This document shows positions 1-8,426 of a DNA stretch of 64,000 nucleotides, one piece after another. The stretch covers positions 2,790,001 to 2,854,000 of the forward strand of contig NZ_CP108053.1 of the NCBI RefSeq assembly GCF_036173105.1. The letters are read 5' to 3'. The stretch is from Streptomyces sp. NBC_00287 (GTDB lineage Bacteria > Actinomycetota > Actinomycetes > Streptomycetales > Streptomycetaceae). The notes under the pieces are model-generated. The model worked only from the letters and a program-made list of their open reading frames with translations. It did not search any database and was not told the origin of the DNA. Numbering within the stretch: position 1 is the stretch's first letter; every line of letters begins with the position of its first letter. Position numbers and translations under genes: made by a program.

Positions 1-127
1 GCCGCAGCATCATCCGGCCGCCGCTCGCCGTCTCGAAACGCAACTCCGGCGGGCCGGGGCGGCCCTGTACCTGCAGTACCAGCCGCCCCGGCCCGAGCAG
101 TTCCCTGTGCCCCCTGTTCATGGGCAC
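1..127 (-). CDS. 5' end of an unidentified protein, truncated by the window edge
   Basis: About 42 N-terminal residues are visible and the gene runs off the left edge. I chose the GTG at 127 because a GGAGG lies 10 nt upstream; an ATG at 121 is an in-frame alternative. The peptide is rich in Leu, Val, Gly and Arg and has no signal peptide or motif I recognise. It diverges from the FecCD permease operon, and the iron box at 190-212 lies in the shared upstream region, so iron control of both sides is plausible. Function is unknown. Confidence 0.5.
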   Translation of the reverse strand, partial: MPMNRGHRELLGPGRLVLQVQGRPGPPELRFETASGGRMMLR

Positions 128-189
128 CAGTCTTACGCCTCCGTGCGCCGCCTGCGCATCGCGAGGACGGCGAGACGCAGCGCGGCTAG

Positions 190-212
190 TAGGTGAGGCA
201 AGGCTAACCTAA
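190..212. promoter_or_regulatory. iron box (DmdR/IdeR-type operator)
   Basis: The site reads TAGGTGAGGCAAGGCTAACC followed by TAA. It is an interrupted palindrome close to the actinobacterial DtxR/IdeR/DmdR consensus TTAGGTTAGGCTAACCTAA. It lies between the divergent partial gene at the left edge and the FecCD permease operon, so Fe-loaded DmdR1 should repress one or both. The match was made by eye. Confidence 0.75.
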
Positions 213-244
213 ACTACAACGCGACCCGATCGGCAGGTCAGGAC

Positions 245-349
245 GTGAACACAGCTGGTTCAACAGGGAAGAAGCGCACGCCGGACGGGCGCGGAGAGGA
301 AGGGCCGACCGTGCGACGCGAGCAGCTCTACAAGGACGGTGCCGCGTGA
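245..349 (+). CDS. possible 34-residue leader or small protein coupled to the FecCD permease
   Basis: A GTG-initiated frame of 34 codons ends in TGA, overlapping the permease start codon in a GTGA arrangement, which would couple translation. Third codon positions are moderately GC-rich (about 27 of 34). The upstream ribosome site is weak and the hydrophilic peptide matches nothing I know. It could be a short leader peptide or only transcribed leader sequence. No substrate-binding protein gene sits between the iron box and the permease, which is where one would normally be expected. Confidence 0.3.
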   Translation: MNTAGSTGKKRTPDGRGEEGPTVRREQLYKDGAA

Positions 350-1422
350 CGGTGTTGGAGAAGGCGGTGCCTACGGATGCGCCGACGCGCAGTCCCCGAA
401 GTGCCGCGGGGCTGCTGACCGTGGGTCTTGTGGTGGCCCTCGTCGTCCTGGTGCCGGTCGCGGCCGGGATCGGGGCCTATCCGGTGCCGGTCGGTGATGT
501 CCTGGCGTCCGTGCAGCACCGGATCGGGCTGGGCGGTGCGGAGTTGGACCGGGTCGCGGAGTCGGTGCTCTGGAACGTCCGATTCCCGCGCATCGTCCTC
601 GCCCTGCTCATCGGCGCCTCACTGGGCTGCGCCGGCGCGCTGATGCAGGGGGTGTTCGGCAACCCGCTGGCCGAACCGGGGGTCATCGGGATCTCCTCGG
701 GTGCGGCGGTGGGAGCGGTCGCCTCGATCGCGCTCGGCCTCAACTTCCTCGGTACGTGGACGGTTTCGGTGGCGGCGTTCGTGGCGGGCCTCGCGACGGT
801 GCTGCTGGTGTACGTCATGTCCCGGTCCGGGGGGCGTACGGAGGTCGTGACGCTGATCCTCACGGGCATCGCGGTGAACGCGTTCGCGGGTGCGGTGATC
901 GGTCTCTTCCTGTTCTTCGCGGACGCGGCGGCGATTCAGCAGATCACGTTCTGGCAGCTGGGGTCGTTGTCCCAGGCGACCTGGCCGAAGGTGCTGGCTG
1001 TACTCCCCTGCGCCGCACTGGGGTTGGCCGTGGCCCCGCTGTACTCCCGCCGCCTGGACCTGCTGTCGCTGGGCGAACGTCCGGCTCGCCACCTCGGTGT
1101 GGACGTGGAGCGTCTCCGGATCACCTTGGTGTTCGTGATCGCCTTGCTGACGGCTGCGGCAGTGAGCGTGTCCGGGATCATCAGCTTCGTGGGCTTGGTC
1201 GTTCCGCACCTTCTACGGATGGTGGCGGGGTCGGGGCATCGCTTCCTGGTTCCGGCGAGTGCGCTGTTGGGGGCGGTGGTGTTGTTGGCCGCGGACCTGG
1301 CTGCCCGCACGATGGCTGCGCCGGCGGAGCTGCCACTGGGTGTTCTTACGGCTCTGCTGGGGAGTCCGTTCTTCTTCTGGCTGCTGCGAAGGACTCGGCG
1401 GCGGCAAGGAGGGTGGGCGTAA
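346..1422 (+). CDS. FecCD-family iron/heme ABC transporter permease
   Basis: The 358-residue polytopic membrane protein is of normal length for FecCD/BtuC permeases. It shows family hallmarks: an arginine-rich N-terminal segment at the first helix (NVRFPRIVLALL), a GALMQGVFGNPLAEP motif near residues 98-112, and a C-terminal GLVVPHLLRM segment that contacts the ATPase. It should form the channel of a type II importer for ferric-siderophore or heme, paired with the ATPase gene about 210 nt downstream. The start GTG overlaps the stop of a small upstream frame. No binding protein gene is adjacent, so the ligand cannot be assigned; an HmuU-like heme role is one option. Confidence 0.9.
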   Translation: MTVLEKAVPTDAPTRSPRSAAGLLTVGLVVALVVLVPVAAGIGAYPVPVGDVLASVQHRIGLGGAELDRVAESVLWNVRFPRIVLALLIGASLGCAGALMQGVFGNPLAEPGVIGISSGAAVGAVASIALGLNFLGTWTVSVAAFVAGLATVLLVYVMSRSGGRTEVVTLILTGIAVNAFAGAVIGLFLFFADAAAIQQITFWQLGSLSQATWPKVLAVLPCAALGLAVAPLYSRRLDLLSLGERPARHLGVDVERLRITLVFVIALLTAAAVSVSGIISFVGLVVPHLLRMVAGSGHRFLVPASALLGAVVLLAADLAARTMAAPAELPLGVLTALLGSPFFFWLLRRTRRRQGGWA

Positions 1423-1450
1423 GGGTCGTACGCCGTCTGCGGGTCGGTGG

Positions 1451-1481
1451 GGGCCGGTCGCGCAGTTCCCCGCGCCCCTTA
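1451..1481. repeat. dispersed Streptomyces intergenic repeat (GCAGTTCCCCGCGCCCCTT type)
   Basis: The gap between permease and ATPase genes contains GGTCGCGCAGTTCCCCGCGC followed by CCCTT. This short sequence is recognisable as a motif scattered through many Streptomyces intergenic regions. The rest of 1423-1635 is C-rich and shows no convincing gene. Confidence 0.5.
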
Positions 1482-1635
1482 ACGGCGTTGCCGCCGCCCC
1501 CAGTTCCACCGCACCGCCAACCTCCCGCTCGCACAACCCGCCGGCCCTTCTCTTCCGCCGCAACGGCGCTCAACCACCATGGCGCCCCTCGGCGGTGCCG
1601 GACCCTCCTCAGCCCGCCACTCAAGGACCCCGCCC

Positions 1636-2457
1636 ATGAGACTCCTTCGCCCCCGGCTCACTCCCCCGCCTCCCGCCACTCCCGGTGACACCCTCGCCGA
1701 GGCGGCGAACCTTCACGTCCGTCTCGGTGTTCGCGATGTCCTCCACGGAGTGGACGTCACCGTCCGCGCCGGTGAAGTGCTCGCTCTCGTCGGGCCCAAC
1801 GGTGCCGGGAAGTCCACCCTTCTCGGGGCCCTCGCCGCCGACATTGCCGCCGCCGAGGGAGTCGTACGGATTCATGGCCGCCCCGCCACGGAGTGGTCCG
1901 CCCCCGAACTCGCCCTGCGCCGCGCGGTTCTGCCGCAGTCCGCGACGCTCAGTTTTCCCTTCTCCGTCGAGGAGGTCGTGCGGATGGGGCGGGCCCCCTG
2001 GGCCGCCCTCGGAATGGAGGACGACGACGCCGCCGTGGCCGAGGCGATGAAGCTGACCGAGGTGGCCGGATTTGCGCCCCGCCCGTTCTCCGCGCTCAGC
2101 GGCGGAGAGCGTGCCCGCGTCGCACTCGCCCGGGTCCTCGCCCAACGCGCCCCACTGCTCCTCCTCGACGAGCCCACCGCCGCCTTGGACCTCAGGCATC
2201 AGGAGCTGGTGCTGCGGCTGTGCCGGGAGCGGGCGGAGGCCGGGGACGCCGTCGTCGTCGTACTGCATGACCTCGGCCTCGCCGCCGCCTACGCGCACCG
2301 CGTCGCGATACTGCGCGCCGGCCGGGTCGCCGCCGACGGCCCGCCCGCGGAGGTCTTGTCCGAGCAACTCCTCAGCGAGGTCTACGACCAGCCCGTCGAG
2401 GTCCTCTCCCACCCGCGCACGGGCGCAATCCTGGTCAATCCACGCCGGAATCTTTGA
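1636..2457 (+). CDS. iron/heme ABC transporter ATP-binding protein
   Basis: The 273-residue ATPase carries Walker A GPNGAGKST, a Q-loop, the signature LSGGERARVALAR, Walker B LLLLDEPTAALD and an H-loop LHDLG. This is the organisation of FepC/HmuV-type ATPases, which energise FecCD permeases. I chose the ATG at 1636 because AAGGA lies 8 nt upstream; an in-frame start at 1579 would add 19 low-complexity residues. It follows the permease in the same direction and should work with it at the cytoplasmic face of the membrane. The name HmuV is possible but the substrate is unproven. Confidence 0.9.
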   Translation: MRLLRPRLTPPPPATPGDTLAEAANLHVRLGVRDVLHGVDVTVRAGEVLALVGPNGAGKSTLLGALAADIAAAEGVVRIHGRPATEWSAPELALRRAVLPQSATLSFPFSVEEVVRMGRAPWAALGMEDDDAAVAEAMKLTEVAGFAPRPFSALSGGERARVALARVLAQRAPLLLLDEPTAALDLRHQELVLRLCRERAEAGDAVVVVLHDLGLAAAYAHRVAILRAGRVAADGPPAEVLSEQLLSEVYDQPVEVLSHPRTGAILVNPRRNL

Positions 2458-2496
2458 CTTTCCTTTGATTTCCCCGTGGGGAGAGCCGCGGGTGCC

Positions 2497-2515
2497 TTAG
2501 GCCAGCCTCACCTTA
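2497..2515. promoter_or_regulatory. iron box upstream of efeO
   Basis: The 19-bp sequence TTAGGCCAGCCTCACCTTA closely matches the DmdR/IdeR consensus TTAGGTTAGGCTCACCTAA. It lies 44 nt before the efeO start codon, where a bound repressor would block transcription. It predicts iron-repressed expression of efeO-efeB-efeU. Confidence 0.8.
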
Positions 2516-2558
2516 GGTGAGACGCACCGTGCACACTTTTCGGCCACCAGGAGCACCC

Positions 2559-3692
2559 ATGCGCCCCGTCAGACTCTCCGCCGTCGCCGCCATAGCGGCT
2601 GCTCTGACCGCCGTAACGGGGTGCACGGAAAAGGGAGACGGCGGCGACGGGGTCGTCAATGTCACCGCCACGGACGACAAGTGCGAGGTCTCCACCAAGG
2701 AGTTCCCGGCCGGGCACGTCGAGCTCGCCATCGAGAACAAGGGATCCAAGGTCACCGAGGTCTACATCCTCTTCCCCGACGACCGGGTGGTGACCGAGCG
2801 CGAGAACATCGGCCCCGGCACCAAGCAGCGCGTCACCGCCGAGGTGAAGGCCGGTGACTACCAGATCGCCTGCAAGCCCGGCATGAAGGGCGACGGTATC
2901 CGGCAGAACGTGAAGGCCACCGGCGACGGTGCCGCCGCCAAGCGCGACCCGCGTCTCGACAAGGCCGTCGCCGCCTACCGCCAGTACGCCCAGCAGCAGG
3001 CCGACGAGACCCTGCCCCTCGCCGAGACCTTCGCCAAGGCCGTCAAGGACGGCGACATCGAGGCGGCGAAGAAGGCGTACGCGCCTTCCCGTATCGGCTG
3101 GGAACGCACCGAACCGGTCGCCGAGTCCTTCGGTGACATCGACCCGAAGGTCGACGTCCGCGAGGACGGCCTGGAGGACGGGCAGAAGTGGACCGGCTGG
3201 CACCGGCTCGAGAAGTCCCTCTGGCAGGACAAGAAGATCACCGCCGAGGACAAGACGCTCGCCGACCAGCTCATCACGGACCTGAAGGACTGGCAGAACC
3301 GCGTCGGCAAGGCCGAGATCACCCCGACCTCCATGGCCAACGGCGCCAAGGAGCTCCTCGACGAGGTCGCCACCGGCAAGGTCACCGGCGAGGAGGAGCG
3401 CTACTCGCACACCGACCTCGTCGACTTCAAGGCCAACGTCGAGGGCGCCGAGAAGTCCTACGCGCTGCTGAAGACGGTCGCCAAGGAGAACGACCCGGCC
3501 CTGACGACCGAGCTGGACAAGCAGTTCGCGGCTCTCGACACGCTGCTGGACAAGTACCGCGAGGACACCACGTCGTACGACTTCACCTCCTACGACAAGG
3601 TCGGCGACGCCGACCGCAAGGAGCTGTCGGACGCGGTCAATGCCCTCGCGGAGCCGCTCTCCAAGCTCGCCGCCGCCGTCGTAGTGAAGTAG
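2559..3692 (+). CDS. efeO: EfeO, iron-uptake lipoprotein with cupredoxin and M75 domains
   Basis: EfeO is the extracytoplasmic iron-handling component of the EfeUOB ferrous/ferric uptake system. The N-terminus MRPVRLSAVAAIAAALTAVTGC is a lipoprotein signal with lipobox TAVTGC. A cupredoxin-like domain follows (about residues 30-125, ending in a CKPGM segment typical of the EfeO metal site). The C-terminal imelysin-like M75 domain contains the HxxE motif as HRLE. At 377 residues it is of normal length. The ATG at 2559 has a GGAG ribosome site, and an iron box lies just upstream. It is followed 6 nt later by efeB. Confidence 0.93.
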   Translation: MRPVRLSAVAAIAAALTAVTGCTEKGDGGDGVVNVTATDDKCEVSTKEFPAGHVELAIENKGSKVTEVYILFPDDRVVTERENIGPGTKQRVTAEVKAGDYQIACKPGMKGDGIRQNVKATGDGAAAKRDPRLDKAVAAYRQYAQQQADETLPLAETFAKAVKDGDIEAAKKAYAPSRIGWERTEPVAESFGDIDPKVDVREDGLEDGQKWTGWHRLEKSLWQDKKITAEDKTLADQLITDLKDWQNRVGKAEITPTSMANGAKELLDEVATGKVTGEEERYSHTDLVDFKANVEGAEKSYALLKTVAKENDPALTTELDKQFAALDTLLDKYREDTTSYDFTSYDKVGDADRKELSDAVNALAEPLSKLAAAVVVK

Positions 3693-3698
3693 GCCGCC

Positions 3699-4922
3699 AT
3701 GTCCTCGGAATCCCCCTCCCGCCGTGCCCTCATCGGCTGGGGCGGCGCCGGGCTCGCGCTCGGTGCCGCCGCGGCCGGCGGTGCCGTCGCCGTGGCCCGC
3801 ACCGGTGACGACGCCGCCCCGACGACCGCCATCCCCTTCCACGGCGCCCATCAGGCCGGTATCGCCACGCCCGTGCAGGACCGGCTGCACTTCGCCTCGT
3901 TCGACGTGAAGACCGAGGACCGCGCCGCGTTCGTCCAGATGCTCAAGGACTGGACGGCCGCCGCGCGCCGGATGACCACCGGGCACCCGGTCGGCGAGGG
4001 CGGGTTCGGCGGGCTGCCCGAGGCGCCCCCGGACGACACCGGTGAGGCGCTCGGCCTCCAGCCCTCCCGGCTGACGCTGACGATCGGCTTCGGGCCTTCC
4101 CTGTTCGAGAAGTTCGGGCTCGCCGATGCCCGCCCCGAGGCCCTCGTCGAGCTGCCGAAGTTCGCCGGGGACAACCTCGACAAGAACCGCAGCGGCGGCG
4201 ATCTGTGCATCCAGGCCTGTGCCGACGACCCGCAGGTCGCCGTGCACGCCATCCGCAACCTCGCCCGCATCGGCTTCGGCAAGGTCGTCATCCGCTGGTC
4301 CCAGCTCGGCTTCGGGAAGACCTCGTCCACCACTCCCGAGGCGCAGACCCCGCGCAACCTCATGGGGTTCAAGGACGGCACCCGCAACATCGCGGGCACG
4401 GAGACGGACCGGCTCAAGAAGTTCGTGTGGGTGTCCGAGAAGGAGGGGCCCGACTGGATGGTGAGCGGCTCCTACCTCGTGGCCCGCCGCATCCGCATGC
4501 ACATCGAGACCTGGGACCGCACCTCGCTCCAGGAGCAGGAGGACATCATCGGCCGCGACAAGGGCGAGGGCGCCCCGGTCGGCAAGGCCAAGGAACGCGA
4601 CGAGCCGTTCCTGAAGGCGATGCTCCCGACCGCGCACGTCCGGCTCGCGCACCCCGACTCCAACGACGGGGCGACGATCCTGCGCCGCGGCTACTCCTTC
4701 ACCGACGGCACGGACGGCCTGGGCCGCCTGGACGCGGGCCTGTTCTTCCTGGCGTACCAGAAGGACGTGCGGACGGGCTTCGTGCCCGTCCAGCGCAACC
4801 TCGCCACCGACACGCTCAACGAGTACATCCAGCACGTGGGTTCGGCGGTCTACGCGGTCCCGCCCGGCGTCCGCGACAAGGACGACTGGTGGGGCCGGAC
4901 GCTGTTCACAGGGGAGGCGTAG
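3699..4922 (+). CDS. efeB: EfeB, Tat-exported DyP-type heme peroxidase
   Basis: The 407-residue protein starts with a Tat signal (SRRALIGWGGAGLALGAAAA) and contains the DyP-family GFKDGTRN motif, which carries the distal catalytic Asp. A conserved His for heme binding is expected in the C-terminal half. In EfeUOB systems this peroxidase acts outside the membrane and helps oxidise ferrous iron or release iron from heme. It lies between efeO and efeU with short gaps, a standard order for the operon. Confidence 0.93.
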   Translation: MSSESPSRRALIGWGGAGLALGAAAAGGAVAVARTGDDAAPTTAIPFHGAHQAGIATPVQDRLHFASFDVKTEDRAAFVQMLKDWTAAARRMTTGHPVGEGGFGGLPEAPPDDTGEALGLQPSRLTLTIGFGPSLFEKFGLADARPEALVELPKFAGDNLDKNRSGGDLCIQACADDPQVAVHAIRNLARIGFGKVVIRWSQLGFGKTSSTTPEAQTPRNLMGFKDGTRNIAGTETDRLKKFVWVSEKEGPDWMVSGSYLVARRIRMHIETWDRTSLQEQEDIIGRDKGEGAPVGKAKERDEPFLKAMLPTAHVRLAHPDSNDGATILRRGYSFTDGTDGLGRLDAGLFFLAYQKDVRTGFVPVQRNLATDTLNEYIQHVGSAVYAVPPGVRDKDDWWGRTLFTGEA

Positions 4923-4926
4923 GACC

Positions 4927-5799
4927 GTGTTCGCGAACTATCTGATCGGCCTGCGCGAGGGGTTGGAGGCGAGCCTGGTCGTCTGCATCCTCGTCGCCTA
5001 CCTGGTGAAGACGGACCGCAGGGACGCGCTCAGGCCCGTCTGGATCGGCATCGGGGTCGCGGTCGCGCTCTCTCTGGGCTTCGGCTGCGCCCTCGAATTC
5101 GGCTCCCAGGAGCTGACGTTCGAGGCGCAGGAGGCGCTCGGCGGCTCGCTGTCCCTCATCGCCGTAGGCCTGGTGACATGGATGGTGTTCTGGATGCGGC
5201 GCACCGCCCGGCATCTGAAGGCCGAGCTGCACGGCAAGCTGGACGCGGCCCTCCAGATCGGCACAGCCGCACTCGTCGCCACGGCGTTCCTGGCGGTGGG
5301 CCGGGAGGGTCTGGAGACGGCGCTGTTCGTGTGGACGTCGGTGCGCGCGGCCGGCGAGGGCTCCTCGGACCCGGTGACCGGCGCGGCCCTGGGCCTGGCC
5401 ACCGCCGTCCTCATGGGCTGGCTGTTCTACCGCGGCGCCCTGAGGATCAACCTGGCGAAGTTCTTCACCTGGACCGGCGGCATGCTGGTCGTCGTCGCGG
5501 CCGGTGTGCTGGCGTACGGCTTCCATGACTTGCAGGAGGCCGACTGGCTGCCGGGGCTGACGAACAAGGCCTTCGACATCACCGGGACGATCCCGCCGGA
5601 CAGCTGGTACGGCACTCTGCTGAAGGGTGTGTTCAACTTCCAGCCGGATCCGACCGTCCTCCAGGTCACGGTGTGGCTGCTGTACCTGATCCCGACGCTC
5701 GCGCTGTTCCTCGCCCCGGTAGGGTTCGCCTCCGGGAAAGGGAAGGTGACGGAACCCGATGAGCACGGATCGCGGCCCTCGAAGGCTCCGCAGGCTTGA
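4927..5799 (+). CDS. efeU: EfeU, FTR1-family iron permease
   Basis: The 290-residue membrane protein has two REGLE motifs (LREGLEAS near residue 11 and GREGLETA near residue 127), the iron-binding signatures of the yeast Ftr1p/EfeU family. About seven transmembrane segments are apparent. It imports iron oxidised or presented by EfeB and EfeO. The GTG start lies 4 nt after the efeB stop. Its 3' end overlaps the next gene by 41 nt, so the operon probably continues. Confidence 0.93.
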   Translation: MFANYLIGLREGLEASLVVCILVAYLVKTDRRDALRPVWIGIGVAVALSLGFGCALEFGSQELTFEAQEALGGSLSLIAVGLVTWMVFWMRRTARHLKAELHGKLDAALQIGTAALVATAFLAVGREGLETALFVWTSVRAAGEGSSDPVTGAALGLATAVLMGWLFYRGALRINLAKFFTWTGGMLVVVAAGVLAYGFHDLQEADWLPGLTNKAFDITGTIPPDSWYGTLLKGVFNFQPDPTVLQVTVWLLYLIPTLALFLAPVGFASGKGKVTEPDEHGSRPSKAPQA

Positions 5800-6754
5800 C
5801 CGGAGGGTGCTGATTGCGGCCTCCGTGACCGCTTTGTCGTTGACGGCGAGCGGATGCGTCGTGGTGCACGGGGAACGGGAGTTGATCCCCGCCGCCACCC
5901 GGGCCGAGGCCGCTAAGGCGCTGAAGGACTTCACCGCCGCGTACAACGCGGCCGACAAGGCGTACGACAGTTCCCTGGACGCCGACCATGTCACCGGCGC
6001 ACTCGGCGACATCGACGAGGCGCGGCTGAAGGCGGGCCGCGCCAACAACCCCGACGGCAACACCGGGCACTCCCCTCTGGAGTTCACCGACGCCGAGTTC
6101 ACGATCCCCAAGAAGCCGGGCTGGCCGCGCTGGTTCCTGGCCGACGCCCAGGGCAACCGCGGCGGTGACTCGCGCTGGCTGCTGGTGTTCACCCGGGACG
6201 GTCTCGAAGACCCGTGGGAGGCCGCGTATCTGACGCTCGTGGCGCCGGACGATCTGCCGGAGTTCAAGAAGGACAAGGACGGCTGGGCCGAGGCGGTGGA
6301 CGCGAACTCCGCCGAACTGGCCATAGCCCCGGGCGACTTGAGCAAGGACTACACGGCCTTCCTGAAGAACGGCGGGGAGACCTTCGCGGACGGCAGCCAC
6401 ACCTCCGGCTGGCTGGAGAAGCGCGCGAAGAACGCGGAGCGGCCGGGCCTGGTCACGCAGTACATCGACGAGCCGCTGACCGAGGGCGACTACGCGCCGC
6501 TGGCGCTGCGCACGGCGGACGGCGGGGCGCTGGTGTTCTTCACCACGCACCACTTCCAGAAGCAGACGGCCGCGCCGGGTACCGCGGTGCCCACCCCCAA
6601 CAAGGATGTGCAGGCCCTGACGACGGGCGAGATCAAGCAGTCGCTGACGATGGAGTTCGTCTCGAACGAGGTGGCGCTGGACCCGGCGAACGGCGGGGGC
6701 GACGTATCGATACTGGGCCGGATCGAGGGCCTGACGGGCGCGAAGGGCGAGTAG
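5759..6754 (+). CDS. putative lipoprotein of unknown function coupled to efeU
   Basis: The 331-residue protein begins with a basic stretch and a hydrophobic segment ending in LTASGC, a lipobox, so it should be anchored outside the membrane. The mature part has no catalytic motif I recognise and may belong to a domain of unknown function common in Streptomyces. The ATG at 5759 overlaps efeU by 41 nt; a GTG at 5807 would still give a signal peptide but has a poorly spaced ribosome site. Cotranscription with efeOBU suggests an accessory role in iron uptake or cell-envelope stress, which is inference only. Confidence 0.7.
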   Translation: MSTDRGPRRLRRLDRRVLIAASVTALSLTASGCVVVHGERELIPAATRAEAAKALKDFTAAYNAADKAYDSSLDADHVTGALGDIDEARLKAGRANNPDGNTGHSPLEFTDAEFTIPKKPGWPRWFLADAQGNRGGDSRWLLVFTRDGLEDPWEAAYLTLVAPDDLPEFKKDKDGWAEAVDANSAELAIAPGDLSKDYTAFLKNGGETFADGSHTSGWLEKRAKNAERPGLVTQYIDEPLTEGDYAPLALRTADGGALVFFTTHHFQKQTAAPGTAVPTPNKDVQALTTGEIKQSLTMEFVSNEVALDPANGGGDVSILGRIEGLTGAKGE

Positions 6755-6764
6755 GCCCCTCGGG

Positions 6765-7496
6765 TCAGCGGCGCGAGGGCCAGGCGGCGTGCGGGTGGTC
6801 GGAGTCCTGGCCTGCGTGGCGGGCACAGGAGTCGGTGAGGACCTCCAGCAGACTGAGCGGATCCGGGAGGGGATGCTCGGGCCCGCGTACCCAGCGGACG
6901 CCGTGGTCGTCGCCGGTGAGCCGGGCGGGCGGCACGAGGACGTACGAACCGCGGCAGTGCCACCGTAGACCCGGATGCTCGTCCATCGTCTCGGGGTGGC
7001 AGTCCAGCTCGCAGGGCCACCACTCGTCCTCGTCCTCGGGGGTGCCGCGGGTGAGGGTGAAGAAGAGCAGACGGCCGGCGTCGCTCTCGGCGACGGGGCC
7101 GACCTCGATGTCGGCGTCGAGGAGCCGGGCGAGGGCCTCGCGGCCGGCTTCCAGGGGGACGTCCAGGACGTCGTGGACCATGCCGGTGGAGGTGATGAAG
7201 TTGGCCTGCGGCTGGTGGCGGGCCCAGCGCTCGATCTGCCCGCGGTCGGTGGTGGACTGCGTCTGCCAGGCGAACGACACGGGGTGCTGGGCGGGGGTCG
7301 GACAGCCGACGCGGTCACAGGAACAGCGGTAGCCGGGTGCCGGGTGCGCGGCGGGCGCGAGTGGCAGTCCTGCCGAGGCGGCGGCGAGCAGCAGAGCCTC
7401 ACGACCGCCGTCGCCGACGGTCTGCTGGGGGCGGCGGCCGCGCAGCCACCGGGAGAATTTGCCCTGCAGGCCTCGGTCGCCGAACTCCGCGCTCAT
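6765..7496 (-). CDS. short bifunctional primase/polymerase (Prim-Pol) N-terminal domain protein
   Basis: The 243-residue protein resembles the stand-alone Prim-Pol N-domain proteins frequent in Streptomyces. Visible features are a small Cys/His-rich segment (CSCDRVGCPTPAQHP) near residue 58 and a DVLDV acidic pair near residue 109 that matches the position of the catalytic DxD-type acids. No helicase domain follows, so a complete replication protein is unlikely. It converges on the efe operon with only 10 nt between stops. Polymerase activity is inferred from the family and has not been shown. Confidence 0.7.
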   Translation of the reverse strand: MSAEFGDRGLQGKFSRWLRGRRPQQTVGDGGREALLLAAASAGLPLAPAAHPAPGYRCSCDRVGCPTPAQHPVSFAWQTQSTTDRGQIERWARHQPQANFITSTGMVHDVLDVPLEAGREALARLLDADIEVGPVAESDAGRLLFFTLTRGTPEDEDEWWPCELDCHPETMDEHPGLRWHCRGSYVLVPPARLTGDDHGVRWVRGPEHPLPDPLSLLEVLTDSCARHAGQDSDHPHAAWPSRR

Positions 7497-7694
7497 CTAT
7501 CCCCTCGCCTCGCTGTCGTGCGGAACAGCATGCCTTATGGTCCCACCATCGTGCGCTCCGGGGGGCCGTAGCCGACAACAGGGGTAGGTGGGGCGAGGCC
7601 CGGGATCGAGTGCCATTACACGCTTTGCCGTGATTTACGCCCCTACGGTGTCGCCATGGTCACATGGCTCGTGTGACGGACGCACCGGGGCGGC

Positions 7695-8309
7695 TCAGCG
7701 GGGGGCCAGGCCGTGGAGGGCGTAGTCGACGAGGGTGTCGGTGTACTCGTAGGAGATGGGCCCAGAGTACTGGAGCCAGCGCTGGGCGAGGGGTGAGACG
7801 AACAGTTCGAGCGCGATGCGCGGGTCGATGTCCGGGCGCACCTGCCCGACGTCCTGGGCGGAGCGCAGGCGCTCGACGTAGAGCTGGAGCGAGGGTTCGA
7901 GGAGCTTGGCCACGAACTGCCGCCCGAGCTGTTCATTGACGACGCCCTCGGCGGCTAGGGCGCGGGAGGGCACCTCGAAGCGGGGGTCCTTGAGCTCGTC
8001 GACGGTGGCGCGCAGTACGGCCTTGAGGTCGGCGGCGAAATCTCCGGTGTCGGGGAGGGCGTACGGCTCCTGCCCGACCTCCCGGTTGACCTGCTCGCCC
8101 AGATCGAGGAAGGCCTCCATGAGCACCTCGGCCTTGGAGGACCACCACCGGTAGATCGTCTGCTTGCCGACACCGGCACGGGCGGCGATGCCCTCGATGG
8201 TGGTCTTGGGGTATCCGACCTCGACGACGAGGGCGAGGGCGGCGTCGTAGATGGCGCGGCGGGACTTCTCACTGCGGCGAGTGGAGTCGGGGGCGAGGTT
8301 CTTGGCCAT
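7695..8309 (-). CDS. TetR/AcrR-family transcriptional regulator
   Basis: The N-terminal 60 residues form a classic TetR helix-turn-helix (TTIEGIAARAGVGKQTIYRWW). The remainder is a helical ligand-binding domain ending near residue 204, a usual length. It diverges from the small DUF6243-like gene, and a nested inverted repeat in the intergenic region is a likely operator (8341-8389). Ligand and full regulon are not apparent; the divergent gene and its own promoter are the natural targets. Confidence 0.88.
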   Translation of the reverse strand: MAKNLAPDSTRRSEKSRRAIYDAALALVVEVGYPKTTIEGIAARAGVGKQTIYRWWSSKAEVLMEAFLDLGEQVNREVGQEPYALPDTGDFAADLKAVLRATVDELKDPRFEVPSRALAAEGVVNEQLGRQFVAKLLEPSLQLYVERLRSAQDVGQVRPDIDPRIALELFVSPLAQRWLQYSGPISYEYTDTLVDYALHGLAPR

Positions 8310-8340
8310 GGGTCGAATTTATCAGGTTGACAAGACGGAG

Positions 8341-8389
8341 CGTCTCGCCCGAGGGTGGAGGAGTCGATGGGCGAGACGATACGTATCGT
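8341..8389. promoter_or_regulatory. candidate TetR operator: perfect palindrome inside a longer inverted repeat
   Basis: ACGATACGTATCGT at 8376-8389 is a perfect 14-bp palindrome. In addition CGTCTCGCCC (8341-8350) and GGGCGAGACG (8369-8378) are perfect inverted copies that overlap it by 3 nt. The element sits in the divergent promoter region of the TetR gene and the small plus-strand gene, where TetR proteins usually bind. Confidence 0.6.
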
Positions 8390-8426
8390 TACCTCGACTT
8401 CGACCTGCTGACGAAAGGAGTCCGCG

